From assembly GCF_900114315.1 (NCBI RefSeq), contig NZ_FOSQ01000001.1:846202-910201 (forward strand): a DNA stretch of 64,000 nucleotides. Reading direction: 5' to 3'. The translations under genes were made by a program, and so were the position numbers. The first letter of the stretch is position 1. Each line of letters begins with the position of its first letter. The stretch is from Falsiroseomonas stagni DSM 19981 (GTDB taxonomy: Bacteria > Pseudomonadota > Alphaproteobacteria > Acetobacterales > Acetobacteraceae). The notes beneath the pieces are model-generated. The model was not told the DNA's origin and ran no database searches. It saw only the letters and a program-made list of their open reading frames with translations. This document shows, in pieces, positions 41,021-50,660 of this stretch.

Positions 41021-43087
41021 TTACGCGCCCCCACCCAGTGCTTCGAGGACCACGCCCTCGGTCAGGATCTGCGGCAGCACCACGGGCGCGGCGGCGCCGG
41101 GCGCCCAGAACAGGTACAGCGGCACGCCATCCCGCCCCTGGTCGCGCAGCAGGGCCGTGATGGCGGGGTCGCCGCGCGTCCAATCCGCCTTGAGGTAGGC
41201 GACCCCCCGGGCCGCGAAGGCGTCCCGGACGGCGGAGGCCCGGAGCGCGACCCGTTCATTCACCTGGCAGGTGATGCACCAGGCGGCGGTGGCGTTGACG
41301 AAGACGGGGCGGCCTTCCGCGCGCAGGGCCTCCACCCGCGCGGCGGACCAGGGCTCGGCGCCCGGATCGGCGGCGGCGGCCGCGGCGGGGGCGGCGGAGA
41401 GGCGCGGCAGCAGGGCGACGGCGACGATGACGGCAAGGCCCATGCCGATGGCGCCCGCCACGCGTCCGCGCGGCGCGCCGGCCTGCTGCGCCAGGCCGAG
41501 GCCCCAGAGCCCGGCCGCCAGCACCACCGCGCCGCCGAGGCCGAACAGCACGCCATCCGGCCCCGCCTGCTGCGCCAGCACCCAGACCAGCCAGGCGCTC
41601 GCGCCATACATCGGGAAGGCGAGGCCCTGGCGCAGCCTTTCCATCCAGGGGCCGGGACGGGGCAGCCGCCGCGCCAGCCCGGGAAAGACGCCAAGCAGCG
41701 CATAGGGCAGCGCCAGGCCGAGGCCGAGGGCCAGGAACACCGCCATGGTCCCCGCCGGCGGCATGACCAGCGCGGCGCCGAGCGCCGCCGCCATGAAGGG
41801 CGCCGTGCAGGGCGTGGCCAGCAGCACCGCGAGGCCGCCCGTGGCGAAGGCGCCGAGATGCCCGCCGCGCCCCGCCACCGACTGGCCCGCGCCGACCGTG
41901 GCGCCCATGGCGAAGACGCCCGACAGGTTCAGACCCACCGCCAGCATCAGCCAGGCCATGACGGCGACGAAGGCGGGTTCGGTGAACTGGAAGCCCCAGC
42001 CGGCGGCGCTGCCGCCCGCCCGCAGCGCGATCAGCGCGCCGCCGACCAGCGCGAAGCACACCAGCACCCCCGCGGTGTAGCTGGCGGCATGCAGCCGCAC
42101 CTCCCGCGCCGCGCCGCCGGACAGGCGCGCGAGGCCGATGGCCTTCATCGCCAGCACGGGGAAGACGCAGGGCATCAGGTTCAGGATCAGCCCGCCGGCC
42201 AGGGCCAGCAGCATGGCGTGCCACAGCGCAAGGCCGCCCGCGGCCTCCGGCGGGCCGCCAACGCCGGTGGAGACATCGAAGCCCGCGCGCTGCCCGCCGC
42301 CATCGCGCAGCACGACCGTCCCGTCGATCGATCCGGGCGTGGCGACGCCTTGCGCCAGGGTCAGGCCGATGGTCAGCGACCCGTCCCGCACCGTCACGGC
42401 CTGGGGCGCGGTGTTGTCCAGCAGGCCGGGCTCCGCCGGGAAGAACAGCGCATCCTTCACCGCGGCCGGGCCGATGCCGGCGCCCGCCAGCGTCAGGCTC
42501 GCCCGCCCGCCACCCGCGCCGGCGCGGGCCTGCCAGGGGGAGGGGCGCGCCAGCCGCGCCTCCGCCGCCTCGAACCAGGGTGCCGCGATGGGAGAGGGCA
42601 CGGCACGCGGCGCGACCGGAATGGTGAGGGTGAAGACCCCCTCCTCCGGGATGCAGACATCGGCGCAGACCAGCCAGCTGGCCTCCGCCCGTAAGGCCAG
42701 CGAATCCCCGGTGAAGCCGGCGGGCAGGCTGACCGGCAGCGGCAGCAGGACCTCGTTCTTGTAGCCGTAGTTCACCAGCGGGCCGTAGGGGATGCGGTCC
42801 GGGATCGGCCACTGGATCGCGCCGGCGGAAACGCCTTCCGGCAGCGTGAGCGTGACTTCCGGCGGCGCGCCCGCATCGCCGGCATTGCGCCAGTAGGTGT
42901 GCCAGCCCTCCGCCAGGCGCAGCCGCAGGCCGAGGCGGAACGCCTCGCCCGGCGCCACGGCGGCGACATCCGCGGCGAGGGTGACGGTGGCGCGGGGGGA
43001 ACGGGCAGGCGCGCTTTCCACCGCCTGGGCGGCCAGGGGCAGGGCAGCCAGGGTCAGGCCGAGCAGGAGGGCCGGGAGGCGCGACAT
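41021..43087 (-). CDS. DsbD/ScsB-family thiol-disulfide interchange protein
   Basis: Membrane protein of 688 aa that carries electrons from cytosolic thioredoxin to periplasmic substrates. Order of domains: signal peptide (LPALLLGLTLAALPLAAQAV), N-terminal periplasmic immunoglobulin-like domain with Cys pair WLVCADVCIPEEG, eight-helix transmembrane domain with PCVFPVLAMK and ATPCTAPFMAAALG, and a C-terminal thioredoxin domain with AAWCITCQVNE (CITC). This three-part layout is that of DsbD, and the CITC with long N-terminal part fits the ScsB branch. Start ATG 43087; the longer frame has no signal. It may serve the DsbA-like protein and metal-stress proteins. Confidence 0.92.
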   Translation of the reverse strand: MSRLPALLLGLTLAALPLAAQAVESAPARSPRATVTLAADVAAVAPGEAFRLGLRLRLAEGWHTYWRNAGDAGAPPEVTLTLPEGVSAGAIQWPIPDRIPYGPLVNYGYKNEVLLPLPVSLPAGFTGDSLALRAEASWLVCADVCIPEEGVFTLTIPVAPRAVPSPIAAPWFEAAEARLARPSPWQARAGAGGGRASLTLAGAGIGPAAVKDALFFPAEPGLLDNTAPQAVTVRDGSLTIGLTLAQGVATPGSIDGTVVLRDGGGQRAGFDVSTGVGGPPEAAGGLALWHAMLLALAGGLILNLMPCVFPVLAMKAIGLARLSGGAAREVRLHAASYTAGVLVCFALVGGALIALRAGGSAAGWGFQFTEPAFVAVMAWLMLAVGLNLSGVFAMGATVGAGQSVAGRGGHLGAFATGGLAVLLATPCTAPFMAAALGAALVMPPAGTMAVFLALGLGLALPYALLGVFPGLARRLPRPGPWMERLRQGLAFPMYGASAWLVWVLAQQAGPDGVLFGLGGAVVLAAGLWGLGLAQQAGAPRGRVAGAIGMGLAVIVAVALLPRLSAAPAAAAAADPGAEPWSAARVEALRAEGRPVFVNATAAWCITCQVNERVALRASAVRDAFAARGVAYLKADWTRGDPAITALLRDQGRDGVPLYLFWAPGAAAPVVLPQILTEGVVLEALGGGA

Positions 43088-43196
43088 GGGGAGGTGTCTA
43101 GCATGGAATGCGCCCAGCGCAGCGCGAGGGAGCATTTCGGCGTGTAACGAGGCCGCACCCCCCGCCAGGGGCGTGACGCCCCAGGACCGTCAGCCG

Positions 43197-43871
43197 TCAG
43201 CCGCGCTGGCCGGCACAGGCGGCCGCCACGACGCGGCAATTCGCCTGGGGGTCGCGGGAGCGGCACTCCGCCAGCGCCGCACGCTCCGCCTGGTCCTGCC
43301 GCGGGCCCGCGCCGGCGGAGAGGCTGGTGACGACATAGGAATTGGGGTCGCTGCTGATGAACAGCGCCCATTGGCTGCGCTTGTAGCCTTGCGCCACCGC
43401 GCCGCAGGCCTCGGTGAACTCGGCCAGCACACGGCAGCCCGGGCCCGCGGTGGTGCAGGCGCGCTCCGCGCTGCGATGCGCGGCCAGGCGGTCGGCTTCA
43501 CCCACCACCATGCCGAAGGCCGGGGAAGGGGTGCGGGCGCCATAGACCACGCCATGCGTCGCGGCCGGGCGGGCGATGCGGGCGGTGGCCACGGGCTGCA
43601 CCACCGCATCCCGCCCGCGCCCCGTCGCCTCCGCCGTGCCGCGCTCCGCCTGGCTGCGGAGGTAGGAGACGGCGGCATCGCAGCGCACGGAACAGGCCTG
43701 GGCCGCATTCGGCGCCGCGCCGCCGGGGCGGGAGGCCGCGGTCGCGAGGCATTCGGCGCGGCACAGCGCGGCGGTGTCCCGGTGCGGGCCAGGCGCGCGG
43801 CTGGATTGCTGGGAGGCGAGGGCCGGCAGGGCCATCAGGCAGAAAGCGGCGGCGAGGCTGGCGATACGCAT
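43197..43871 (-). CDS. DUF4189-domain secreted protein
   Basis: Secreted protein of 224 aa. The signal peptide MRIASLAAAFCLMALPALA ends before SQQSS. The N-terminal part has paired cysteines (LCRAECLA, CSVRCDA). The second half matches DUF4189: YGARTPSPAFGMVVGEADRL, then ERACTTAGPGCRVLAEFTEA and CGAVAQGYKRSQWALFIS, a family of small secreted beta proteins of unknown function often carrying two such halves. It is the last member of a minus-strand run; hrpB diverges from it, with 166 bp between. Confidence 0.82.
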   Translation of the reverse strand: MRIASLAAAFCLMALPALASQQSSRAPGPHRDTAALCRAECLATAASRPGGAAPNAAQACSVRCDAAVSYLRSQAERGTAEATGRGRDAVVQPVATARIARPAATHGVVYGARTPSPAFGMVVGEADRLAAHRSAERACTTAGPGCRVLAEFTEACGAVAQGYKRSQWALFISSDPNSYVVTSLSAGAGPRQDQAERAALAECRSRDPQANCRVVAAACAGQRG

Positions 43872-44037
43872 GATCCTGGTCTTCCTGGTGGTGCGGCGGT
43901 CACGACCGCCTTCGTCGCGCCCTTCTGCACCAGGCCACGCACGGGGCGACTTCGCGCCATGCCGCGGGGTTGCGCCGCCGCTTCGTGCGTTTCATGCCAT
44001 GTGACATCTGTTTCGCGGGGCGTTACGCCCTGGCCCC

Positions 44038-46500
44038 ATGGACCTGCCCGATCTTCCCGTCACCGAGGCCCTGCCGCGGCTTACCGAGGCGCTGCGCGCC
44101 GGCAGCAACGCCGTGCTGGTCGCGCCACCAGGCGCGGGCAAGACGACGCTGGTGCCGATCGCGCTGATGGCGGAGCCCTGGGCGGAGGGTGGGAAGATCC
44201 TGGTGCTGGAACCCCGCCGCGTCGCCGCCCGCGCCGCCGCGCGCCGCATGGCGGATTTGATCGGGGAGGGGCAGCCCGGCGGGACCATCGGCCTCGCCAC
44301 GCGGCTCGACCGGCTGGTGTCGGACCGCACGCGGGTGGAGGTGGTGACGGAAGGGCTGCTGGTGCGGCGCCTGCAATCGGACCCGGGCCTTGATGGCGTC
44401 GCCGCCGTGCTGTTCGACGAGGCGCATGAGCGGAACCTGGATACCGACCTGGCGCTGGCCTTCTGCCTCGACCTGCAGAAGGAACTCAGGCCTGAATTGC
44501 GGCTGCTGGCGATGTCCGCGACGCTGGATGTGGGGCGCTTCGCGGCGCTGCTGGGCGATTGCCCCGTCGTCGAAAGCATGGGGCGGCAATACCCCGTCGC
44601 GACCGACTACCGGATGCGCGACATCACCGAGGCACGCGACCTGCCGGAGGCGATGGCAAGCGCCATCCGGGCCGCGCTGGCCGACCATCCCGGCGATGTG
44701 CTGGCCTTCCTGCCGGGCTGGGGTGAGATCCGCCGGACGGCCGAGCGCCTGTCCGGGATCGCGGCGGAGGTGCTGCCTTTGCACGGGGAGATGCCGCCGG
44801 CGGAGCAGGACCGGGCGCTGAACCCCTCCGACCGGCGGAAGGTGGTGCTCGCGACCTCGATCGCGGAGACCTCGTTGACCGTGCCCGGCGTGCGGATCGT
44901 GGTGGATGGGGGGTTCCGGCGGACGCCGCGGCTCGATCCGGCCTCGGGCCTCGCCAGGCTGGTGACGGTGCGGATCAGCCGCGCGGCGGCGGACCAGCGG
45001 GCGGGGCGCGCGGGGCGCACCGCGCCTGGTGTCGCGATTCGGCTGTGGACGGAGGCGCTGCATCGCGGCCTGCCGCTGCAGGACCGGCCGGAAATCCTGG
45101 AGGCCGAATTGTCCGGCCTAGCGCTGGATTGCGCGGCCTGGGGGGCGGAACCGGCGCAGCTCTCCTTCCCCGATCCGCCCCCGGCTGGCGCGCTGGCCGC
45201 CGGGCGGGCGCTGCTGCGGGACCTGGATGCGCTGGACGAGGCGGGGCGCATCACGGCGATGGGCCGGGCCATGGCGCGCATGGGCACCCACCCCCGGCTC
45301 GCCCGGATGCTGCTGGCCGCGACGGATGAGGGGGAGAAGGCGCTGGCGGCGGATCTGGCCGCGCTGCTGGAGGAACGCGACCCGATCCGGGGGCGGGAGG
45401 CGCCGGCGGACATCAACCTGCGCCTTGAATTGCTGCATGGCGGGGACCATCGGGATGCGGACCGCGCGACGATCCACCGCATCGCCCGTGCGGCCGCGCT
45501 GCATCGCCGCCGCCTGCGGCTGCATGGCAATGCCCTGCCGGGGGGAGAGGCCGGGCCGCTGCTGGCGGCGGGGTTCCCGGACCGGATCGCGGCGCGGCGC
45601 GGCACGATGGAGGGCGCCTTCCGCCTGGCCTCGGGCCAGGGCGCGAGGCTCCCCGCCACGGACCGGCTGGGCAAGGCACCGCTGCTGGCGGTGGCGGACC
45701 TGGAACTGCAAGGCACGGAGGCGCGAATCCGCATGGCGGCGCCGCTGGACCGCGCGGCGCTGGAGGCGCGCTTCCCCGACCGGCTGCGGTGGCGGGAGGA
45801 AGCGGCCTTCGACCAGCGGGCCGGCGCGGTGCTCGCCCGGCGCCGCCTGATGTTCGGGCCGCTGGTGCTGGAGGAACACATCCTCGCGACCCCCGATGCC
45901 GCGACCGTCGCGGCGGCGCTGGCCACGGCGATCGCGGAGCGGGGGTTCCGCGACCTCGACTGGTCGGAGGGCGCGAAGCAGTTGCGGGCGCGAATCGGCT
46001 GGATGGCGCGGGTGGAGCCGGGGGAGTGGCCGGACCTGTCCGATTCCGTGCTGGCGGCGACGGCGGGGGATTGGCTGGCGCCGCATCTGCATGGCCGGAC
46101 GAAGCTGTCGGAGGCCAAGGGGCTGGACCTCGTCGCCATCCTGCGCGGGATGTTGCCCCATGCGCAGGCGCGGCGGCTGGATGCGGCGCTGCCCGCCCGG
46201 CTCGATCTGCCGGCCGGCCGGAGTGCCGCGATCGATTATGACCGGGAGACGCCGACCCTGGAGGCGCGGGCGCAGCATCTGTTCGGGGTGGCCACCCTGC
46301 GGCCGCTGGCGGAGGGGCGGGTGAGGCTGAATGTCGCGCTGCTGTCGCCGGCTGGGCGGCCGGTGGCGGTGACGGCTGACCTGGCCGGCTTCTGGCGCGG
46401 CGGCTGGGCGGATGTGCGCAAGGACATGCGCGGGCGCTACCCGAAGCATCCCTGGCCGGAGGAGCCCTGGGCCGCGGAGCCGCCGGTGCCCAGGACCTGA
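44038..46500 (+). CDS. hrpB: ATP-dependent RNA helicase HrpB
   Basis: DEAH-box helicase of 820 aa. Motif I is APPGAGKTT, motif II FDEAHERN, motif III LLAMSATLD, motif V ATSIAETSLTVPGVRIVVD and motif VI QRAGRAGRTAPGVAIRLW. The HA2/ratchet region and the HrpB-specific C-terminal domain follow (RLRLHGNALPGGEAG ... KHPWPEEPW). The start ATG at 44038 gives the typical N-terminus LPDLPVTEALPRLTEALRAG. Its cellular role is not well known. It is a single-gene unit. Confidence 0.96.
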   Translation: MDLPDLPVTEALPRLTEALRAGSNAVLVAPPGAGKTTLVPIALMAEPWAEGGKILVLEPRRVAARAAARRMADLIGEGQPGGTIGLATRLDRLVSDRTRVEVVTEGLLVRRLQSDPGLDGVAAVLFDEAHERNLDTDLALAFCLDLQKELRPELRLLAMSATLDVGRFAALLGDCPVVESMGRQYPVATDYRMRDITEARDLPEAMASAIRAALADHPGDVLAFLPGWGEIRRTAERLSGIAAEVLPLHGEMPPAEQDRALNPSDRRKVVLATSIAETSLTVPGVRIVVDGGFRRTPRLDPASGLARLVTVRISRAAADQRAGRAGRTAPGVAIRLWTEALHRGLPLQDRPEILEAELSGLALDCAAWGAEPAQLSFPDPPPAGALAAGRALLRDLDALDEAGRITAMGRAMARMGTHPRLARMLLAATDEGEKALAADLAALLEERDPIRGREAPADINLRLELLHGGDHRDADRATIHRIARAAALHRRRLRLHGNALPGGEAGPLLAAGFPDRIAARRGTMEGAFRLASGQGARLPATDRLGKAPLLAVADLELQGTEARIRMAAPLDRAALEARFPDRLRWREEAAFDQRAGAVLARRRLMFGPLVLEEHILATPDAATVAAALATAIAERGFRDLDWSEGAKQLRARIGWMARVEPGEWPDLSDSVLAATAGDWLAPHLHGRTKLSEAKGLDLVAILRGMLPHAQARRLDAALPARLDLPAGRSAAIDYDRETPTLEARAQHLFGVATLRPLAEGRVRLNVALLSPAGRPVAVTADLAGFWRGGWADVRKDMRGRYPKHPWPEEPWAAEPPVPRT

Positions 46501-46579
46501 TCCCGCTGCCGGGCGGCATCGGGCCCTGGCACGCCTCGCCCGGCGCGGCCGGGCCTGACGCGGCCGGTGCCGGGGCCCG

Positions 46580-47518
46580 TCAGGGGGCGGGCGTCTTCCG
46601 GCCCAGCGCGGCCTGGATGAAGTCGCACACATCGGCCACGACGCCGTCGGGGCCGAACGGCGGCGGCATCATGATCGATGTGTGACTGGCAAGCGGATAG
46701 ATGATGCTGCGCGCCTGCCCGCCGACGTGGCGGACCCTCTCCGCCAGCTCCGTCGAATCGCTGGGCCTTACGATGACATCGAGGCCCGCCCCGATCAGCA
46801 GCAGCGGGGGCGCCGAGGCATGGGCCAGCGCGATCGGGGAGCTTTCCCGGCGCAGTTCCACCGGGAATACGCCGGAGACGAGGAAGTTCTCCTGAAACCA
46901 TGTGCCGTAGGGGCCGGCAATGCCGATCGCACCAGCCAGGCGGATGCCGTGGGCGGTGAGGAAGTGGTCATCCATGGCGAGCATGACCGCGATATGGCCG
47001 CCCGCGGAGTGACCGGCCGTGAAGATCGCGTCGCGGTTGCCGCCGAACTGCGCGACATTGCGGCTTGCCCATTCGACCGCGCGAGCACCGTCCTCGACAA
47101 AGCCGGGGAAGGTCACCTCCGGGTAAAGCCTGTAGTTGGCCAGGATCACGACCGTGCCGCGCTCCGCCAGTTGGCGGGCGCACAGGTGCATCTGCCATTC
47201 GTCGCGGCTGCCGGTCTGCCAGAAGCCGCCATGGAAGGCGACAATGACGGGCCAGCCCCCGACCGGTGGCGTATCGACGGGGTGATAGAGGCCGACCTGG
47301 TGCCGTTCGGCGGGCCCGTAGGACAGGTCGTCGATGAAGCGGACCCCTTCCCGCAGCGGCGCGACGTTCGGCTGGGTCGATGGACCCGACCAGCAGCCGG
47401 ACAGGCCCAGGGAGAGTGCGGCAAGGGCACCTGCCACGATTCCGCGGCGCGGGGAGGAAGGCATGCCCGGCACGCCGATTGGGGCGGCTGTCGGATAAGG
47501 GGGGGCGTGCAGATGCAT
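46580..47518 (-). CDS. Alpha/beta-hydrolase lipoprotein (carboxylesterase-like)
   Basis: Hydrolase of 312 aa from the ATG at 47518, which has GAGGA 6 nt upstream; an ATG at 47464 would start nearer the signal and give 294 aa. The signal ends in the lipobox LGLSGC. The oxyanion region is FHGGFWQTGSRDEW, the nucleophile elbow AGHSAGGHIAV, and the late His ASHTSIMMPPPFG; Asp is in GAGLDVIVRPSDS. The HGG motif puts it in the hormone-sensitive-lipase/kynurenine formamidase-like group. It is likely anchored to the outer or inner membrane. The upstream gap to the HtrA gene is 370 bp and partly AT-rich. Confidence 0.85.
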   Translation of the reverse strand: MHLHAPPYPTAAPIGVPGMPSSPRRGIVAGALAALSLGLSGCWSGPSTQPNVAPLREGVRFIDDLSYGPAERHQVGLYHPVDTPPVGGWPVIVAFHGGFWQTGSRDEWQMHLCARQLAERGTVVILANYRLYPEVTFPGFVEDGARAVEWASRNVAQFGGNRDAIFTAGHSAGGHIAVMLAMDDHFLTAHGIRLAGAIGIAGPYGTWFQENFLVSGVFPVELRRESSPIALAHASAPPLLLIGAGLDVIVRPSDSTELAERVRHVGGQARSIIYPLASHTSIMMPPPFGPDGVVADVCDFIQAALGRKTPAP

Positions 47519-47888
47519 CAGGGTCCTCAGGACCGCCACGCAATCCGCGTTGCGCCGCGTTCGCTTGGTTGCCGGCGGCGGGTCGCGGCGCTGTCTCGAC
47601 TGGATTCTGCGCGCTGCGGGCCAACGGGCTGCACGCCGCTACGCCTCGCAACTATGTGATACGGCTGGAAAATAAGTAGGCTTAGAACAGAAGACTATTG
47701 TGGAGTGGAACGAACTTCGGGAAGTGTCGGGACGCGTCGCCTGGTCCGCTGGAGCGCTGGTGTAACGCTGGGCAGCACTGCCAAATCGGCGTGCCGGCCC
47801 GCGCATGGGTCGGCCAGCATGGCGCGAGGCGGCAAAGTGCCTATATCGACGCTCGCCCTTGCTCGCGTCCTACCTAGCCGGAGCTCGC
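47519..47888. other. 370-bp intergenic region with AT-rich patch
   Basis: This gap separates the divergent hydrolase and HtrA-like genes and has no convincing ORF or RNA. Its centre (about 47648-47705) is much less GC-rich than the rest, with ATACGGCTGGAAAATAAGTA and similar stretches. It probably carries both promoters, but I could not assign clear boxes. The composition change may also mark an old insertion or deletion. Confidence 0.5.
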
Positions 47889-48995
47889 ATGCCCTCCTCG
47901 ATCAGCCGTCGTGCCCTGGCCGGCCTTGCCCTGGTTCCCGTGGTCGGCTGCGCCGTCCCGCCCGCCCGGGCGCAGCGGGGGGCGTTGTTGCCGGATTTCG
48001 CCGATCTGGCGGAACGCGTGCTGCCGGCGGTGGTGAACATCGCCGTCACCTCCGAACAGCGGGGCGAGATCCCGCAAGAGCTGCGCGGCACGCCCTTCGA
48101 GCGCTATTTCCGCGACCGCTTCCGTGGCCGCGGCCAGCCGGTGCAGGGGGCGGGGTCGGGCTTCATCATCGATCCCTCCGGCCTCGTCGTCACCAACAAC
48201 CACGTCATCGGCAACGCGACCCGCGTGGTGGTGGCGCTGCAGAATGGCCAGGAATACCAGGCGCGGCTGGTCGGGGTGGATGACCTGACGGATCTGGCGC
48301 TGCTGCGGGTGGAGGCGCGGGGCGCGCTGCCATCCGTGCCCTGGGGAAGCTCGGCGTCCATGCGCGTCGGGAATTGGGTGCTGGCCGCGGGCAATCCCTT
48401 CGGGCTCGGCGGTTCCATCACCTCCGGCATCGTCTCCGCGCGGGGGCGGGAGATCGGGGCGGGGCCCTTCGACGACTTCATCCAGACCGATGCGCCGATC
48501 AATCCCGGCAATTCCGGCGGCCCGCTGTTCAACACGGCGGGGGAGGTGATCGGCATCAACACGGCGATCTATTCACCCTCCGGCACCTCCGCCGGCATCG
48601 GCTTCGCGGTGCCGTCCGACCTGGCGCGGGGCGTGATCGACCAGCTGCGCACCAGCGGGCGGGTGGAACGCGGCTGGCTCGGCGTGTCGGTCCAGGATGT
48701 GGGCGGGCCGGAGGAGGCGCCGCGGCGAGCCGGCGCGCCCGCCGCGGCCGCCACGCCGCGTGGCGTGCTGGTGGCGGGGGTGGAGCGCGGGAGCCCGGCG
48801 GCGCGGGCGGGGCTCCGGCCCGGGGACCAGGTGCTGGCCATCAATGGCGACAAGGTCGAGACATCCCGGGCCCTGGTGCGCGGCATCGCGGCCATCCCGC
48901 CGGGCCAGACCGTGCGGCTGTCCATCCTGCGGGAGGGGCGGCCGAGCGAGCTGCCCGTGCAGGTCGGCCGCCGCCCTGCGCAGCCGCAGGGATGA
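47889..48995 (+). CDS. HtrA/DegP-like serine protease with one PDZ domain
   Basis: Periplasmic trypsin-like protease of 368 aa. Catalytic residues are His105 (TNNHVIGNA), Asp135 (DDLTDLALLRV) and Ser209 (INPGNSGGPLFN). One PDZ domain follows (about 250-365: GRVERGWLGVSVQDVGGPEE ... GLRPGDQVLAINGDKVETS). Bacterial DegP has two PDZ domains, so this is the DegS/HtrA short form. Its signal is RR-containing and ends VPVVGC, possibly a lipoprotein signal or a Tat/Sec one. The ATG at 47889 has GGAG 6 nt upstream. It would degrade or sense misfolded envelope proteins. Confidence 0.93.
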   Translation: MPSSISRRALAGLALVPVVGCAVPPARAQRGALLPDFADLAERVLPAVVNIAVTSEQRGEIPQELRGTPFERYFRDRFRGRGQPVQGAGSGFIIDPSGLVVTNNHVIGNATRVVVALQNGQEYQARLVGVDDLTDLALLRVEARGALPSVPWGSSASMRVGNWVLAAGNPFGLGGSITSGIVSARGREIGAGPFDDFIQTDAPINPGNSGGPLFNTAGEVIGINTAIYSPSGTSAGIGFAVPSDLARGVIDQLRTSGRVERGWLGVSVQDVGGPEEAPRRAGAPAAAATPRGVLVAGVERGSPAARAGLRPGDQVLAINGDKVETSRALVRGIAAIPPGQTVRLSILREGRPSELPVQVGRRPAQPQG

Positions 48996-49050
48996 TTTGA
49001 AGCGGCGCCGGTACCCTGGCAGGCTGCGGGTCCGGGATGAGAGGTGCCGC

Positions 49051-49851
49051 ATGAGGATGAGAGCCCTGTTGGCCCTGCTGGCCGTGCTGGCGATGTCCGG
49101 CCTGCCTGCGGCCGCCCAGCCGGCGGGGGCGCAGCAGGCGGGTATCCGCTGGCGGGCGGTGCTGGTGGCGGGCGATCCCACGCTGCCCGTCTGGGACAAT
49201 GCCGCGCGGGCCCTGGCGGAACGGCTGACCGCCGCGGGCATCGTCGTGCCCGGCCAGGTCACGCGGCTTTCCGCCCGGCCGCAGGAAGCGGCATCCGGCG
49301 CGCGGCCGGGCGGCCTTCCCGCCACGATCGAGGCCATCCAGTCGCTGCGCCCCGCCGCCGGGGAGGGATGCCTGGTGTTCCTGACCATGCATGGCGCGCA
49401 GGATGCGGGGCTGGTCTTCGTGCCGGGCAACCAGGTGCTGACGCCCAATCTGCTCGACAAGGTGCTGCAACTCGGCTGCGGGAACGCGCCGACGCTGGTG
49501 GTTGCCTCCGGCTGCTACACAGGGTCCTTCGCCACGGGGGCGATGGCGCGGGACAACCGGGTGGTGCTGACGGCGGCGCGGCCGGACCGGTCCTCCTTCG
49601 GTTGCGGGGCGGGGTTCGAGCTGACGGTCTTCGACGACTGCCTGCTGCAATCCCTGGCGCAGGGCGGGCCGGTGGCGGGCATCCGGGAACGCACGCGGGA
49701 TTGCGTGCAGGCGGAGGAGACGCGCCGCCGCGTCGCGCCGCCCTCCGAGCCCGCGGCGCATCTGGGCGCGGGGCTGCGGGACCTGGTGCTGCCGCCGCTG
49801 CCGGCGACGGCGGCGCCCGCGGTGCCGCCGCGGCGTTCCAAGACCGGGTGA
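49051..49851 (+). CDS. Legumain-like (peptidase C13) secreted protein
   Basis: Secreted protein of 266 aa with signal peptide ALLALLAVLAMSGLPAAA. The pattern of a caspase-like His-Cys dyad is present: His114 in LVFLTMHGAQ and Cys155 in VVASGCYTGSF, spaced 41 residues as in legumain/C13 and related clan CD proteases. Before it, RAVLVAGDPTLPVWDNAARA opens the fold. The C-terminus is Pro-rich. Activity and substrate are not known. A good RBS (AGAGG, 7 nt) supports the ATG at 49051. It lies between the HtrA-like protease (56 bp after) and a two-component system. Confidence 0.8.
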   Translation: MRMRALLALLAVLAMSGLPAAAQPAGAQQAGIRWRAVLVAGDPTLPVWDNAARALAERLTAAGIVVPGQVTRLSARPQEAASGARPGGLPATIEAIQSLRPAAGEGCLVFLTMHGAQDAGLVFVPGNQVLTPNLLDKVLQLGCGNAPTLVVASGCYTGSFATGAMARDNRVVLTAARPDRSSFGCGAGFELTVFDDCLLQSLAQGGPVAGIRERTRDCVQAEETRRRVAPPSEPAAHLGAGLRDLVLPPLPATAAPAVPPRRSKTG

Positions 49852-49942
49852 AAGCCCGGTGTAAGCTCTTGCTTTCGGGGGCGTTGCCGCTGGCCCGCCC
49901 CAGGACTAGTGTCCGCGATCTCTCTGGATTGGTGCGAACGGC

Positions 49943-50623
49943 ATGAGAATCCTTCTGGTGGAGGACGACGCCGAGGTGGCCCGCTTCGTGAAGAAGGGGC
50001 TGCAGGAGGCGGGGCATACGGTGGAACATGCGCCGAATGGCCGGGACGGGCTGTTCATGGCCGCGTCCGAGAGCTTCGACGTGCTGGTCCTCGACCGCAT
50101 GCTGCCCGGCGGCGTTGATGGCGTGCGCCTGGTGGAGACGCTGCGTGGCCAGGGCAACCGCACGCCCGTGCTGTTCCTTTCCGCCCTGAATGCGGTGGAT
50201 GAGCGGGTGAAGGGCCTCAAGGCCGGCGGCGACGACTACCTCACGAAGCCCTTCGCCTTCGCCGAATTGCTGGCGCGGGTGGAGGCGCTGGGCCGCCGCC
50301 CGGCGGCCGAGGTGCCGACCACGCGGCTGAAGGTGGCGGACCTGGAGCTCGACCTGCTGTCGCGCACCGTGACGCGGGGCGGGCGGAAGGTGGATGTGCA
50401 GCCGCGGGAGTTCCGGCTGCTGGAGCACCTGATGCGCCATGCCGGGCAGGTGGTGACGCGCACCATGCTGCTGGAGAAGGTCTGGGACTATCATTTCGAC
50501 CCGCAGACCAACGTGATCGACGTGCATGTCAGCCGGCTGCGGCACAAGCTGGACAAGGGCTTCGACAAGCCGCTGATCCATACGGTGCGCAACGCGGGCT
50601 ACATGATCCGCGCGGAAGCCTGA
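49943..50623 (+). CDS. OmpR-family response regulator
   Basis: Transcription factor of 226 aa. Receiver domain: acidic pocket LLVEDDAEV, phospho-acceptor Asp51 (VLVLDRMLPG), and Lys102 (DYLTKPFAF). The C-terminal winged-helix domain is VQPREFRLLEHLMRHAGQVV, then TNVIDVHVSRLRHKL and HTVRNAGYMIRAE, the typical end. It is followed 37 bp later by its histidine kinase. The closest groups are the QseB/TctD-like regulators. Target genes may include its own operon or the nearby proteases, but this is inference. Confidence 0.95.
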   Translation: MRILLVEDDAEVARFVKKGLQEAGHTVEHAPNGRDGLFMAASESFDVLVLDRMLPGGVDGVRLVETLRGQGNRTPVLFLSALNAVDERVKGLKAGGDDYLTKPFAFAELLARVEALGRRPAAEVPTTRLKVADLELDLLSRTVTRGGRKVDVQPREFRLLEHLMRHAGQVVTRTMLLEKVWDYHFDPQTNVIDVHVSRLRHKLDKGFDKPLIHTVRNAGYMIRAEA

Positions 50624-50660
50624 ACCGCCGGACGCCGGATCGCCGGCCGGGAATGGCGTG

